This document shows, in pieces, positions 44,761 through 58,528 of a stretch of 64,000 nucleotides of DNA (position 1 is its first letter; each line of letters starts with the position of its first letter). Under the pieces are notes generated by a model. That model had not been told where the DNA came from. It made no database searches and was given only the letters and a program-made list of their open reading frames with translations. The position numbers were made by a program, and so were the translations under genes. Source of the DNA: Tamarix chinensis (taxonomy: Eukaryota > Streptophyta > Magnoliopsida > Caryophyllales > Tamaricaceae); NCBI GenBank assembly GCA_030549775.1, contig CM060176.1, positions 100,954,303-101,018,302 on the forward strand, read 5' to 3'.

Positions 44761-45379
44761 ACCACTATTTCAACCCCAACTACCATTTTCATCATTAGAA
44801 ACTCATATTTTGGCAAAATAAATACAATCCATTCACTAATATAGGTTCTATATATGTATACAAATATTAATTTTGGTTAAGAAAACACCAAAATTCAATA
44901 AATTCTATAGTTAAACTATGCATTTTAACATTTTCAAAAATGATAAAAATTGACAAAAAAAAATATTGAAATCTTGCATACCTTTTGATTTAGAATGTGT
45001 TGGATTGTTGATTAAAATCATATTTTCTCAATTGATTGAAGATTAGGAATGAATTGAGAGGAGTTGGGGTGAGGGGGAAGTGAGAGAAGAGAGAAAATGT
45101 GTTAGAAAAAATTAAGGGGTAATGAAATGAGAGGTGTAAAATTGGAATTGATGAAAATGTTAGGGGTACATGGGTGTGGTTAGTAATTTTAATGTGTAAG
45201 GAGAGATGAGGTATAGAGAGGTATATCGCCACCTTAGCTAAACCTAGACCCACTTGTTGATCAAACTTTCAAGCAATGTCTAATATCTCTTCATAGAAAA
45301 TTAGAAGATCCCTACTATAAATTAGGGATAGAGCTACTGACCAGAGTGTCTAAAAATAAGGAGAAGATTATTAGTGGTA

Positions 45380-45955
45380 CGATTGACATAAAACATTTCA
45401 ATGGGAATAAAAATTTAGATCATGGAAGAGTTTGATCAATAACGGTTTTATTCGACAATGACTTCATAAAACCTTAGAACATCGGAACTCGATGGAGGTG
45501 GACCCAACCAATTGATAAGATATAAATTTGTCTATAATTAGTACAATCTAGTTGATTCATACATATAAAAAAAGTACAACCTTCTTGAAAAGATGAATCC
45601 CGATGATCTTTAGGATAAGTTAATAAGGTCATGTGGTAGTCAATAGCAAAAAAGTTATTCTTAAGGAAATATTTTCTCGCTTAAGACGATGGAAGAAGTT
45701 AACCTACATTATCATCTAAATGATTTGAATGCTCTGATCACTCATTTAGCAAAGTTGTATGAATACTTTAAGGATAAGGACAAGGTAATCTTACTTCTAA
45801 CTTATCTCACAAAGAAGTATACGTTGGCGATGATGAGTTTGCTTAACGAAACGAATACACTTTCTTTGAAGGAGACCATCGTCGATGCATATGGGATGCA
45901 ATTGGGTCAAGCTAGGATGAATGTTGCATATGGGTTCTTGAAACCTAAAAAATAA
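45380..45955 (+). pseudogene. Copia-type gag remnant
   Basis: A stretch with KHFNGNKN, as at the start of Copia gag, is followed after stops by an open part from 45689: EEVNLHYHLNDLNALITHLA, then DKVILLLTYLTKKYTLAM. This is the pattern of the UBN2/Copia gag family (hydrophobic helix, then LLxxLPxxY). It has no pol region and no LTR pair nearby. Confidence 0.65.
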
Positions 45956-48669
45956 TAAATTTACAAGGAGATTGAAGATGAAGAGAAATACGACCTTTGG
46001 CAGCACCTTAGATCATATACTTAAATATACCACCTAAATTATTTAATATTTAGGATAAAATTAGCAAGATTTGTGGGATAAGCATCAAACTCTTGCACTT
46101 GAATATGAAGGGTATGGGGAGCTAAAAAATAATAGCATATGTCAGCCAAATATGAGTTGTCTTCTATGAATACTTAGCTTAACACTTCTAGGATTTGGTT
46201 GGGGCTCTTTTTTGTTACAACTTGACTACCTATTACATATGGACTATATAAATCAATTTTAACTATCTAGTTTAGTTAAAATCAAATCAAAACTAACCCT
46301 CCCAAGCTTTTCATGTGCTCCCACAAATGAGGTATGGTTCCTATTACATAAATTAAATATAAGTACATAAAAATAAGATGAAACAAGATTCTAACAACTC
46401 ACAATAAAAAGGGAAAGAGATAGGGTATTTTTTTTAGATTATAACATAGTTAAAAGTGTAAAGAATGTCTTCATATGAGATATGACAATAAAGTAGGTCT
46501 GGATGAAACAAATTAGGTATGGAAAGGACCTTTCCAAGCTTAAAAATGACATATGCATAACCATCTCTTATGCTCCTTGTTTAATACACCATAAATGGTT
46601 GTTGAATCAACTTGTTTGTACACATTATTTTTTATTTAAGTTGCTTGAAATAAATGGCTGAAAAGATGCATTTCGGCTCTAAAAATTTGTGGCCCCACTA
46701 GGACATTTCTCAATCCACTTTGAGCCATTTTAGAAGTTGGAAAAGTCAAATGACTAACTTGCATGGTTAGGGTCAGCTAATTAATTTAACCTAAGTGATG
46801 GGGGTCTTATTATTTCCCTCATTCTTAGGAAAATTAATATCCAGGCTATAATCACATGTGTTAGATACTCTCACATCAATCACACTATTGCTTGAGGTTT
46901 AAAATTAACAAGTTAAGGAATATGTACTTCAACGAGAAGAATCAATACAATTGTATTTGAAATACACGAGAAAGTGAGTAAGAAAAAGGTTAACTAAATA
47001 TTAGGTATTCTTATTATTATATGGTCAGATCAAGCATATCAATACGAAATGTTCATATTAGAAAGAAAACTTAATGGTTATGCCAAGATTGTGATATAAA
47101 ATCGGCATTAAGATGACATTATATTGGTGGAGTGTGTGGAATCCTCAAATGAATAATGATTTTGAATTTGGAATGTTCCCAACACATGTTATTGGGATGA
47201 TTGGTTTAAATCACCTGAGCTATGAGGAGGAGTATTTGTTTCTTTTACCAACATAGATAAGGTCAAAGTGGATGTAACAGAGAGATTCAGATAAAAGAGC
47301 ACCTCTTAAAGTTCAATGGCAATAGTGTTAAGGAATTTCAAATTGAAGTGAGGCATTTTCTAGTGGAGGATGATATAATAATCAAATGGATTGATCTTAT
47401 AAAATGAATAAACACAAGGCTTTAGGGGATATTTGTTAGAGGTATCCCTCGTGTTCATATGTTATGAGTGCATCTAAAATGGTGGAAGATAGAGGAAAGT
47501 GGGGTTATATAAGTTGCTGGGAAATATAAATATGTTGAAGAGGTTTGAAGAGGAAATATCTTAAGTGCACCCATAATCTAACAAGGGCAACCCATATTAA
47601 GGAATACAATCATTTTTGGAGGATGGGTGACTAGTGTTGGTGGTAATGATTATGTCAGTCTTCTCTTATAAGGTAATTTCAAGTATATTTGTTTTCTTTC
47701 TTGTTTCTTATTAGTTTTCTATTCTAAGATCATACATTAGCCTATGAAAATATAATAATGGAATCACTATTCACTCAACTTGTTAAACCATGTATTATGA
47801 GAGAAATCACATGTAAAATTTAGATCTACTGGATAGGTTTGGAAAATTTAGATATGCTTGAGATATCTAAAAAGGAATGTTATATTTTTATTGTAGTTAA
47901 AAAACGCACGCATTATAAGAAGATACTTTTGAATTCTTGTAATACTTTGTGGAAATTAATAAAGAAGTAATAGTTTGGGATATATGTATCCAATTAAATA
48001 AATCTGCACTCATATCTCCATCATTGCATCAAATATCAAATGCATTAAAAAAACTTTAATTTTAATTATACTCATTACTAGCTAATCACTTGTACAGTGC
48101 ACAAACATCACATTAATTTTGAAGCATGTTAACAAATGAAATTGAATTATCTAGTATTTTGCAGCATTTTACTCTATTTGTTGGTAATTTTATGCATGTT
48201 ATCTATCAGGTAAATGAATATTAAAGAATAAATGTACTTCTTATAAGTTTTGGAATTTTCTTATTTCAATTTATCATATAAGAATAAATGTGCTTCTTAT
48301 ACTAAAAATATACATATCCTATCAATCTTTTGAGTAAATCCCAACTTAAGTTCATCAGATATTTTTCCCTAACAAGGATACACATATTTTGTATAAATTA
48401 GGCCAACTTTTAAATTTAACCTCACTATTATATCCCCCCTTTTTTTAATCATAACTAACTTAGTTTTACAATATCTATATCTATAATCTTTCACATCATT
48501 GATACTATTAACATAAAAGTACAATATATTGCTATAAGCTAATAAAGTTACCTTCAGTTTTTCATAAAAGTTAATATTAGATTAAAAATAATCAATTATT
48601 TATATTCTCTCTTTGTAGCTCATGAGATACTATATATTATATGCATCATCTTTATGTTTTTCAAAATAT
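45956..48669. other. intergenic DNA, probable retroelement debris
   Basis: I found no open gene. Near 46960-47700 short peptide-like runs separated by stops suggest decayed pol sequence, but no domain can be named. The rest is AT-rich. Confidence 0.4.
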
Positions 48670-49110
48670 ACAATATGTTATATAGTACATGTTTGTCAAA
48701 TATTCTATATACAACATGTTTGTTAAAGATGCTATATATTTTATGTTGTTAAAGATACTATATGATACATGTTGTTTGTCAAATATAGTATATCATGTAT
48801 ATTATACACAATATACAACACATTCATTAAAAATATATTACACATTAGTTAATATAATAGTGTACACTATAAGTTTGTTAAATATACTATAAAGTTTTCT
48901 CAAAGATACATTGTAATGTATGGTTGACAAATATAGTATATACTATAATTTTTCTTAATATTCTATGCATGTTCCTTAAATATAATATATAATACACATT
49001 CATCGAATATACAAAATATTATATACTACCAATCTATCAAAGATATCAGTAAATGTTCCTTAAAGATACTACGTGTTGTATATGATATGGTATTTGTCAA
49101 GTTCCTTAGA
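48670..49110. repeat. degenerate AT-rich tandem repeat, about 30-40 bp period
   Basis: Variants of tttgttaaagatactatat, gatacatgttgtttgtcaa and tatagtatat recur through the stretch with many substitutions. A 67-codon frame inside is not a gene. Confidence 0.55.
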
Positions 49111-49443
49111 TTTTAATATTCAAAACAAAAAACTATGATAATATTATGTAATGTTGTTAGTATTATAGATAGAGAAATTAATTTGTAGAAGATAATGCGA
49201 AAATAAAGTAATTTATTTTAGTAAAAAAACAAGGTTATAAGAGGAAAGTTGAATTTGAAATTTGAATCAATTTGTACAATGAAAAAAATACATAATTTTA
49301 ATGAGAATAGATTAATCAAAATGAACATAATTTGCAGCTTATTAAAACTTGTCTAGCTTAATGGTATACAGTGAAGGCATGAATGATCATTGTGTACCAT
49401 TTTTTATTGATAACAACCTAATATCAACTTCTTATAGCCTAAC
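49111..49443. other. intergenic DNA, nothing recognised
   Basis: AT-rich. It ends with ctaac (49439-49443), the probable target duplication of unit D. Confidence 0.4.
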
Positions 49444-49842
49444 TGTAACACCCTAATTTTTACGACTAAAAATTTTTATTTTATAGCGAAAGTATATAAG
49501 CAAAATATTGGGTGTTACCACCATAATTGACATAAGTCTAGTTTGTCTAACCATCCTTACATCTATCACAAGGCTAAAATAGTTCATAGTAAAACAAGGT
49601 AATTGGAAATGGAAGGAACACTTATAAATACAATATGAGTTTGGAGGTTAACTCCGAATTACAATAACAAAATACAAAGTAAAGGATACCATAGATCAAA
49701 GAGTCCAAAAAGGTATCTGGGTAAATACATCAATTGGACAACATGACTCTTCACCTAAACACTCAGTACGAATGAAAGGTCACTCATCCCCATATAGTGT
49801 ATAAAAAGCAGCATAGTTGTAACACCCCAAAATTTACACATT

Positions 49843-49873
<31 letters not shown>

Positions 49874-50569
49874 ATATAATATAAACCTTTAAATTTAAAA
49901 CTGTAAATTCTGGGGATGCTACCGCCACACTTAGTACTAGACCGGTTCACTCCTACCGTTCTAGTACCAAGTGCTAAGACTAAGAAAAATTGCTCACAAC
50001 ATTATTAAATAATCCCAAGTTCATAAATACGGAAATCAGAGTACGTAGAATTTTTTACATAATTCGAAATACCAACTATAGGGGAGAAAAATAGCGACAA
50101 TAATAAAATTGTTTATGAAGTATCAAACATAATTAAAAGAGAACATGATTAGTAATCTCATTATGGAAAACGACCGCGCCACTCCAGGACCCGATCCAAC
50201 CCAAAATCATCACTCGGCCCCATTTGATGTCCCATAGACATCAATGGCATCAAAATAGGCATCTCCTACCTACAACACGTCAAACGGGCCTTCTGCTCGT
50301 GGGAATGAGTAGCACCCATGAAATCTGTACGCTGCGTACTGAGTAAGCTAACCGAGCACTAAGGCCAACACATAAGCACATAAAATCATGCAAGATAATA
50401 TTCACCTATGCTTTCAAACCCATACATATAATACATAAGATCATGCAGGAGATTATACAACTTATAAATGATCAAGCCCACGCATAAAAGCCCAAATGGT
50501 CCACATTAATTATTTAATTAATCTTTTATCAAAATTTGATTCACACTATGCCTTTTATCAAATCTATGT

Positions 50570-50940
50570 AAGGACAGGAACACCCCACTATTTTAGCCGG
50601 TGGGTTGATCACTTGTGGGATAATAGTCCACACCACTAGTTTTTCGCGATGGATCGGTCACTTGTGGGACAATGGTCCACACCACTATTTCTGACTGGTG
50701 GATCGGTCTGGTTCCTACTCACATGATGTTCCACTGTAAGCAATTAGTATCTTTTAAGTATCTTATAAAACTCTGGTTTATATTTATTGAGTTCGAGGTC
50801 ACCCCACTATTATTGCTGGTGGGTCGATCACTTGCGGGATAATAGTCCACACCACTATTTCTCGCCGGTGGATCGGTCACTTACGGGACAACAGTCCACA
50901 CCACTATTTCTGACCGGTGGATGGGGTAGGACCCGCCTCA
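50570..50940 (+). repeat. CCGGTGG-type array in unit B
   Basis: caccactatttctgaccggt then ggatcggtca, and gggacaatggtccacacc, recur with a period of about 55-60 bases. Confidence 0.75.
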
Positions 50941-51039
50941 ATAGTCTTTCACTTTAAATGATTAGTGTCTTAAATATTTTGTTCAAAAACTTTCGCCTAG
51001 ACATGCATGACTAACTCCTACTATTCTTATCCTCCAAAC

Positions 51040-51460
51040 CCTAGTTGACCACACCAAACCATGGTAACCATAACAAACCCTAACTCCCACATACATCCTA
51101 ACTCCCATGCAACTATTAACTCCCATACAAACCCTAATTCCCATACAACCATTAACTCCCATACAAACCCTAACTCCCATGCAACCCTAGCTCCACATAA
51201 ACCCTAGCTCCCATGCAACCTATTCACTCCCATGCAAACCCTAACGCCATCATACAAACCCTAACACCACCATGCAAACCCTAGCTCCACCATGCAAACC
51301 CTAGCGCCACCATGCAAACCCCAACTCCATCATGCATGCAAACATTAACTCCATGCAAACGTTAACTCCATGACAACCCCAATTCCATGTAAACCCTAAC
51401 ACCATGCAACATTTATTTCCATGTAAACATTATGACACTCCCATCCTTATTTTACAAACC
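51040..51460 (+). repeat. telobox-rich minisatellite in unit B
   Basis: About ten units of the type catgcaaaccctaactccc, most with AAACCCTA. Confidence 0.75.
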
Positions 51461-52190
51461 CTATCATGCATGTCTTATGGGCCACACCATGCCACAATAA
51501 TATCACAACTCATACATAATACTCATGCCACAATTTAATGCACGATCTTACTTAAACTCCATATCATGCTGTGCATATGATAGTTATACAAATACACATA
51601 AAATACATGATAGTTCACATTACATGGCATGCATGACATATAAAACACATAATACACAAATGACCTTAGTACTCCCTTACCTAAAATATTACCGGTCTTG
51701 GAGCACGCTCTTATACCTTTTGAGGACTTTGATTGGGCTCACCTATTATGAAAGAAAAACTAGAATTAGGTTCCCTCCTAAAAATACTATTATTTACTAA
51801 CTTACCCTAAGACTAGGTTTTTAATTAAAATAATACTATATTAAAATTAATTATACGAAATACTACTAAAAATACTAATAATAATATTAATGTATTTCAA
51901 AACAGATGGTGATATAAGGGTTTCTACCCTCCACCAACATAATGCTAATAATAATAATAATAATAATAATAACTTAAGCCTAAAAATGCAAGGTAGGGTT
52001 TTCGACCCTACCTCCAATTAATGAAGGTATTATTTAATAATATTAATAACACATATTACTTATAATAATATTAAAAATAATAAATATAATAATAATAATA
52101 ATAAAAATAGTAATAATAATAATAAAATACAAGTATGTGAAACTTTAACCTAGAATAGGGCTTCGGCCCTCCTTAGATAATTAATAATAA

Positions 52191-52224
<34 letters not shown>

Positions 52225-52343
52225 TTAATAACAATAATAAAACTTATAATAATACAATTAATGCCTATAATTTGAAACTAACAACTTAAATATTTTCTTC
52301 CTACTCTCGACCCTACCAAGAAAATATAGCATTAATATTATAT

Positions 52344-52402
<59 letters not shown>

Positions 52403-53635
52403 CATCGAATAAGTGCTAAAATTTGAAATAAATTAGAATAAACTTAAATAAATAGGGGAAAAGGGCTGAGAGGGTCTAAGCTTTCACCTTGAGTCGGCGG
52501 AGATGGGTGGCACCGGCGGTGGTGCATGACGGCAGAAGGGTGGTCGGAAAAGTAGTTAGAAAAGGAAAAAGTTGAGGTTTGAGAAGAAAGGGTGGAGGCT
52601 GAGGTGCTGGTGGTAGCCTAGGCTGAAAGAAGTAAAGTGAGGGTGGTGGTGCAGCAAGTGGCGGTGGCGCACGACGGCAGAGGTGGCGACCGAAAGGAAG
52701 AGATGAAGAAAGAGAGGGGAGGAGGAGGAGAAAGGAGAAAAGAAGGGTATGGCTAGGTGGAGGAAGATTAGTAGCAACTTTTGGGTGGTGCAGAAGGTAG
52801 TAAAAGCGGAGGATGTGGTGGCGAATGGTGGCTCGAGGGGTTATGGGTGTAAAATTTTAGTTTGATCGGTAGGGAACTTCGCACGGTTGTGGTGGATCAT
52901 GCGAGAAGAATCGAGGGAGATGGTGTAACACCCCAAAATTCACTATTTTTTTTTAAAAGCGGAAGTAACCGAATTAAAACCCGTGAATTCTGGAGATGTT
53001 ACCACCACACTTAGTACCAAACCGGTTCTCTCCGACTGTTTCAGTACCAAGTGCTAAGGCTAAGAAAAGATTTACACTAAACTCAACCAACAGCTCATAA
53101 AAGAACTCGAAAGATCATACGTTAAAAATTAGAGTACGCATAAACTTTTATGAATCATAATAAAATAGAAGTCAGAGTGCGAAATCAAAGAGGATAAATA
53201 CTTAATACAAGGTAATAAATCAAAGAGGACAACTCTAATACAAAAGAAATAATAAAAGGAAATATAAGTGCATAAAGACTGAAATACGGTCACAACACTC
53301 TCGAACTTGAGCCGAACATGCTCAACACACAGCCCCGACTGATGTCTCGCCCACCTGCACAAGTCAGAAGGGCATGCTACTCGTGGGAATGAGCAGTACC
53401 CATGAAAAGGGTGATCAGTACGCTATGTACTGAGTAAGGTAACCGAGCACTAAGGCCAACACATAAGCACATAATCCATGCAGAATAAAAATAGGGCATA
53501 ATCACCAATACAATAACATAAAGACAATGAACGAATAGGTGAAAAACCCAAGATCCAATATAGTTTAGATTAATTGCTTTATTAATCCTTTATCGGAATA
53601 TTTTCATACCATGCTCTTTATCAAGTCCATACGAT

Positions 53636-53985
53636 TACGGGAACCCCACTATTTTAGCCGGTGGATCGGTCGCGAGGGAAACATTCCCTATCACTATTTT
53701 AGCCGGTGGATTGGTCGCGAGGGTAACATACCCTGCCACTATTATATGCCGGTGGATCGGTCTGGCCCCTTCTCGTACGGTGTTCCACTATAAGTGATTA
53801 GTGTCTTCCCATATCTTTCAACATATAGCGTTTTGTTTTGTTGAGCTCGGGATCCCCCACTATTATAGCCGGTGGATCGGTCGCAATGGTACATGCCTTG
53901 CCACTATTTTAGCCGGTGGATCGGTCACAAGGGAAAACATTCCCTGCCACTATTATGCCGGTGGATCGGTCTGGGCCCGTCTCAA
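53636..53985 (+). repeat. CCGGTGG array in unit C
   Basis: ccactattttagccggtgg then atcggtcgcgagggaa recurs about every 50-55 bases, six or more times. Confidence 0.8.
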
Positions 53986-54109
53986 CATCTTCCACTTTAA
54001 GTGTTTAATGTATTAAGTATCTTATTCAAAGGCTTTCACCCCTGGACATGCATGAATCATAAATCCTAAATTCCATATTCATCATCATACTTTATTCACC
54101 AATTACACA

Positions 54110-55260
54110 TGTGCTACCACCAAACCCTAGACATGCATGGATCGCTCCCTTCACACTTATCCTCCAATTCTACTTCACATCTCACTCTAGGGTTTTATCC
54201 CGAAACCCTAATTTAGGCCTTAACATCCCCTCTTACTCCACCTCACATCACCCAAATCATTTTAACACTCCACACATCACAAATCATCGATTCCATTCTC
54301 ATAATTACGCCTTAATCACCAAAAATACATGCTACAACAAAAACCTTAAGCAGCCACAACAAACCCTAATCAACCACCACAAACCATAATTAACCACTCC
54401 AAACCTTATTTAACCATAACAACCATAATTAGCCATTCCAAACCTTAATTAACCACGATAATTCACAATTAGCCACTCCAAACCCTAGCTTCGTCTCCTA
54501 CATACCCAGATAATGTTCCACGTATTATTTTCCATCCAAAGTGTTTAACTACCCAAACAACGCTTACATTACCTTCCTTACATTCCAAATTAACCTTTCA
54601 TACGTAAATTTTACTCCCATGCAGACCTTACATATCCCATGCGACCATTCAAAATTTTCATGCAAACCCTAAATTCCATGCAGTCATTAACTCCCATGCA
54701 AACCCTAATACCACCATACAACCATTAACACCACCATACAAACCCTAATACCACAATGAATACCCTAATGCCACCATGCAACCCTTAATACCACTATGCA
54801 AAATCCAAGATTTCATCATACAAAACCCTAAATTCAATCCACATAACCCAAGGATTCATTCATACCAAACCCTAGATTCAAATCATATAAAACCCAAAGA
54901 TTCATCCATACCAAACCAAGTATTCATCCTTAGCAAACCCTACATTCAAACCATATACAACCCAGAAATTCATCCATACCAAACCCTAGATTTGAACCAT
55001 ATCAAACAAGAGATTCATCCATATAAAACCTTACATTAGATCCTTTCACACAAAACTATAAATTAGATTCTCCAAATCAAAACCATAAATTAAATTCTTC
55101 CATACAAAACCATAGATTAAATTCTCTCACACGAAATCATACAAAACCATAAATTAAACCTCCCCATATAAGACCATAAATTATATTCTCCATACAAAAC
55201 CTCAAAAATCATAATTCAGATTCTCCTACACGAAACCCTAAAATTCTCCATTTTATTCCT
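54110..55260 (+). repeat. telobox-rich minisatellite in unit C
   Basis: Words such as caaaccctaat, ccaccatacaa and ccataccaaaccctagattc recur across about 1.1 kb. It is longer and more diverged than the arrays in A and B. Confidence 0.65.
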
Positions 55261-55833
55261 CTACTCATGAATCAATGGAATACTTAGGTCAACTCACATC
55301 CCTTAATCAACTTCTTTCTCCATCCTCCTTTTTCCTTTTTTTCTCCCACACAAGCCACATCAACATCCTCACATGCATGTCTTATAGGGTCACAACACAT
55401 ATCGTCACATACACATAGTACACATGCCATATAACAACACAAAAGCATGCTTGAGCTCCATGCCATACCAAATATGCAATAATTACAATAATAACATGGG
55501 ATGCATAACATATAAGGCACACAATGCACATTAGCACATAAAAGGCCTTAGTAAACCCTTACCTAAAATGTCACTGGTCTTGGAGCACGCTCCTACGCCT
55601 CCTTAGGGCTTTGACCAAATAATAACACACTAATAAAATAACCTTAACAAACTTCTAACTTTGCTAAAGATATAAAAAATAATAGAGATATTATAAACCT
55701 TGATAATATAGGGTTAAAGATTTTACCCTAATGATAATAATGATACTAATATAAGAATATCAAAGATAATAAAACTAATATCAATGAGAATATAAATAAT
55801 AATAATAATAATAACAATAACAATAACAATAAC

Positions 55834-55865
<32 letters not shown>

Positions 55866-57283
55866 TAGTAATAACAATAATAACATTATTAACAACACTA
55901 ATGTTAAAATATTTGTATTAATAATAATGGAATAAGAATAATAGAAATTCGAAATATAAAATAATGATAATTATTATACTTATAACATATTACTATTAAT
56001 AATAGTAGAAATAGAAATAATAATGGAATAATAATAAAGTCGAATTAAAATACAATAGGGCTTCAGCCCTCAACATAAACAATAATAAAAACAATAATAC
56101 TACTACTACTAATAATAAAACATATTAAGAATATAAATATTAAGAATAATAATAATGGTATTTATATGAAAATAATTGAAATAAATTAAATCAAGGATTA
56201 TAATAATATGGAAAATGGTTGAGAGGGTCTAGGGTTCAACATTAAGCTGGTGGGGATAGGAGGCACAGGTGGTGGTGCACGGCGGCGGCGGCCGGAAAAA
56301 GAGAAGAAAAGAGGGAAAGATGGATGTTGGGAAAAAGATAGGGAGAATTGAAGTGAGATAAGAGGTGTTTATGGTTTCCCAGGAGGAGAGGGACAAAATG
56401 ATGGTGGTGGTGCAGCCAAAGGTGGCGGCGGACGGTGGTTTTAGGTTTCGGGGTAAAATTCTGGCGAAACGAGCAACCAACTTTGCACGGTTATGGAGGC
56501 CCGTGTAAGAAGAATCGAAAGTTCTGGGGATCTTAGTTAGCTAGAAGAGATTGCAGGTAAGAATTTGAGATGCTGCTCCGGCGATGAAGTTGGCTATCGG
56601 CGGCGGAAGGTGCGTCTGAAGTCAGGGTGGCGGCAACTCGGGCTTAGGGTCTCGGGGAAGAAAAACTCTAAAAACTCCTATAAAAAGGCTATTTATAGAT
56701 GGTATATGGGATAATAGGGTGTTGAAGCTCGAAAGGGAGGTATTAAGTGCAAGAATTTGGGTGGCCGGTGGCAGTAATTGATCGGCCATCGTTTGGGTTG
56801 CTTCGAAATTTCGCGAGGCTGGGGAGAAGAAACGGGCGAGATTTAACGTCCAATAATTTTGCCAATTTATTTCTGGAGTTAAGAGGAAGACAATGAGGCA
56901 GGAAATGGTCGGTATTAATCACCGTAGCCGGAGATGCCATTGACGGCGGCCAGCGTTGCAGCGTCGTCGACGACGGGGAAAGGAGGAAGAAGGAAGAAGA
57001 AAGGGAGGTGGGCCGGTCGGCCGGGAAAGAAAAGAAAAAGAGGAGAACCGGGCGGTCGGGCACGATGAGGGAGGTTAGTTAAATGAAACGCGGCGTCGTG
57101 ATGCAAACAGAAACAAAACGCAGCGCGGAAACAACGGGTGAAGGGCGACGATCGCGAGGGTTAAGCTCATTAAATAAAACGACGAGTTTCAGTGAAATTA
57201 GGCATAAAACACGGCGTGGCTGAGTCAGAGCAAGGGGGTCGCGCGGGCTGGGCCGAAGAGGAAGAAGAAAAGAAAAAGAAGAA

Positions 57284-57304
57284 CTGGGCCACGGCTGGCC
57301 CAAT
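57284..57304. repeat. TGGGCC...GGCCCA dyad in unit C
   Basis: ctgggcc and ggcccaat surround a six-base centre before the purine-rich tract, as in units A and B. Confidence 0.65.
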
Positions 57305-58504
57305 CGGGGAAAAAAGAGGAAAAAGAAAAAGAAGAAAAAGAAAGAAAAAGGAAAGGAAAAAGGAAAAAAGAAAAAGAAAAAAGGAAAAAAAAGGAAAGGA
57401 GAAAAATAATGGGTTGGATTAATTAAATTAATTAGGCTATTTAGGTTATTTAAAAATAATAATATTTAAATGATATAATATTTAATCCCTTTTTAGGCCA
57501 AAATAGGATTTTTAAAAGATTTTCCATAAATTCCATTTTAATTAGCAAAACACCCTTAATTTTCTTCCATTAAATTATTTATAAAATAAATATTAATTTG
57601 GAACTATTTTCTCCTTCTTATTTTAAATAAAATAATTTATTTAGTTAATTCCCAAATTAAAATCTTTAATTAGTTAAAATACCCAAATTCCTCCTAATTA
57701 AAATATTTATAAATTTATTCTTGATTTGCCCTAATTAATTTCCTTTTATTTTAATAAAATAATTTATTTAATTACTTTTATAATAAAACCTCATTTAAAT
57801 ATAATATTTAAAATTAGGAATTTTTGGGGCATTTCAGATGGGTAGCTTAGCTAGTTAGAGGGAGGTTTAGGGAAGACTTTGATAGGTAGAGGTGGCGGTG
57901 AAGTTGGCTGACGGTGAAGGAAAGGTCATCTAAAGTCGCGGTGATGCACAGGGTAGGCTCTGAGGGTTTCGAGGAAAAATTTTTGAAGACAAACAATCAA
58001 GGGGTATTTATAGAGTTTAGAGGGAATGGTAGGGTTCTAGGGGTCGGCAGGAGAGCAATGCATGTAGGGTTTGGGGTAGCCAGCGGTGTTAATCGGCTGA
58101 CACAATTTTAGGTCATGCTCGACCTTTCGTGAAGAAAAAAGGAAGACTTTGAGCGGGAGAAAAGGAAAATGGGTTAGATCATGCTGAACTACGAGTCAAG
58201 GGGAAGAGAAAGACAGAGAAAACGATCAGTCAAGTCACGCGTGGCCGGCGACGCCATTTTCGGAGCTTCGAAGGTGTAGGTCGATGACGGAGGAGGAAGG
58301 AGGAAGAAGGAGGTGAACTGGGCTGCCAGGGGAAAAAAAGAAAAGAAAAGGAAGAAGAACCGGGCCGGTCAGCAACGGTTATAAGGATTTAAATGGAACG
58401 CGGCGTTCCATGGGAAAAAGGCACAAAACGTAGCGTTTCAGCTGCTGAAGGAAAGAAAGAAAAGAACGACGCTGGGCCGCGGAAGAGAGGGAGGGAAAAG
58501 GGTG

Positions 58505-58528
58505 GATTGGGCCACAATAGGCCCAATC
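58505..58528. repeat. GATTGGGCC...GGCCCAATC dyad in unit B
   Basis: Nine-base perfect arms around acaata, at the same place relative to the purine-rich tract as in units A and C. Confidence 0.7.

Larger units (their letters stand above)
38841..45236 (+). mobile_element. decayed Mutator-like element with OTU domain and PMD passenger
   Basis: A plus-strand transposase (39385-41190) with an OTU-like part (41460-42000) converges on a minus-strand plant-mobile-domain gene (42347-44354). Both outer flanks hold repeated words of the form gggtgagttaccc and acccgtca (39110-39290 and 44540-44760), fitting the subterminal repeats of a MULE. Likely ends are ggggcgttgttagatacaca at the left and, on the other strand, ggtggcgatatacctctcta at the right. 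These share only part of their sequence, so the boundaries are approximate and no target duplication is claimed. Confidence 0.65.
52924..57836 (+). mobile_element. LTR-like unit C, innermost of the nest (4.9 kb)
   Basis: Starts TGTAACACCCCAAAATTC and ends TTTTTGGGGCATTTCA, with an exact target duplication GATGG (52919-52923, 57837-57841). It holds the conserved block (53364-53470), the CCGGTGG array (53636-53985), a long aaaccctaa-rich region (54110-55260), AAT/AAC microsatellites (55730-56160), a GC-richer part (56220-57280), the dyad (57284-57304) and a purine-rich tract (57305-57410). It is the youngest of the nest. No coding domain, primer site or second LTR. Confidence 0.85.

Noticed and set aside
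54776..55039. 87-codon frame rich in His, Asn, Pro and Ile
   Set aside because: It is a translation of the ccataccaaaccctagattc-type tandem repeat in unit C.
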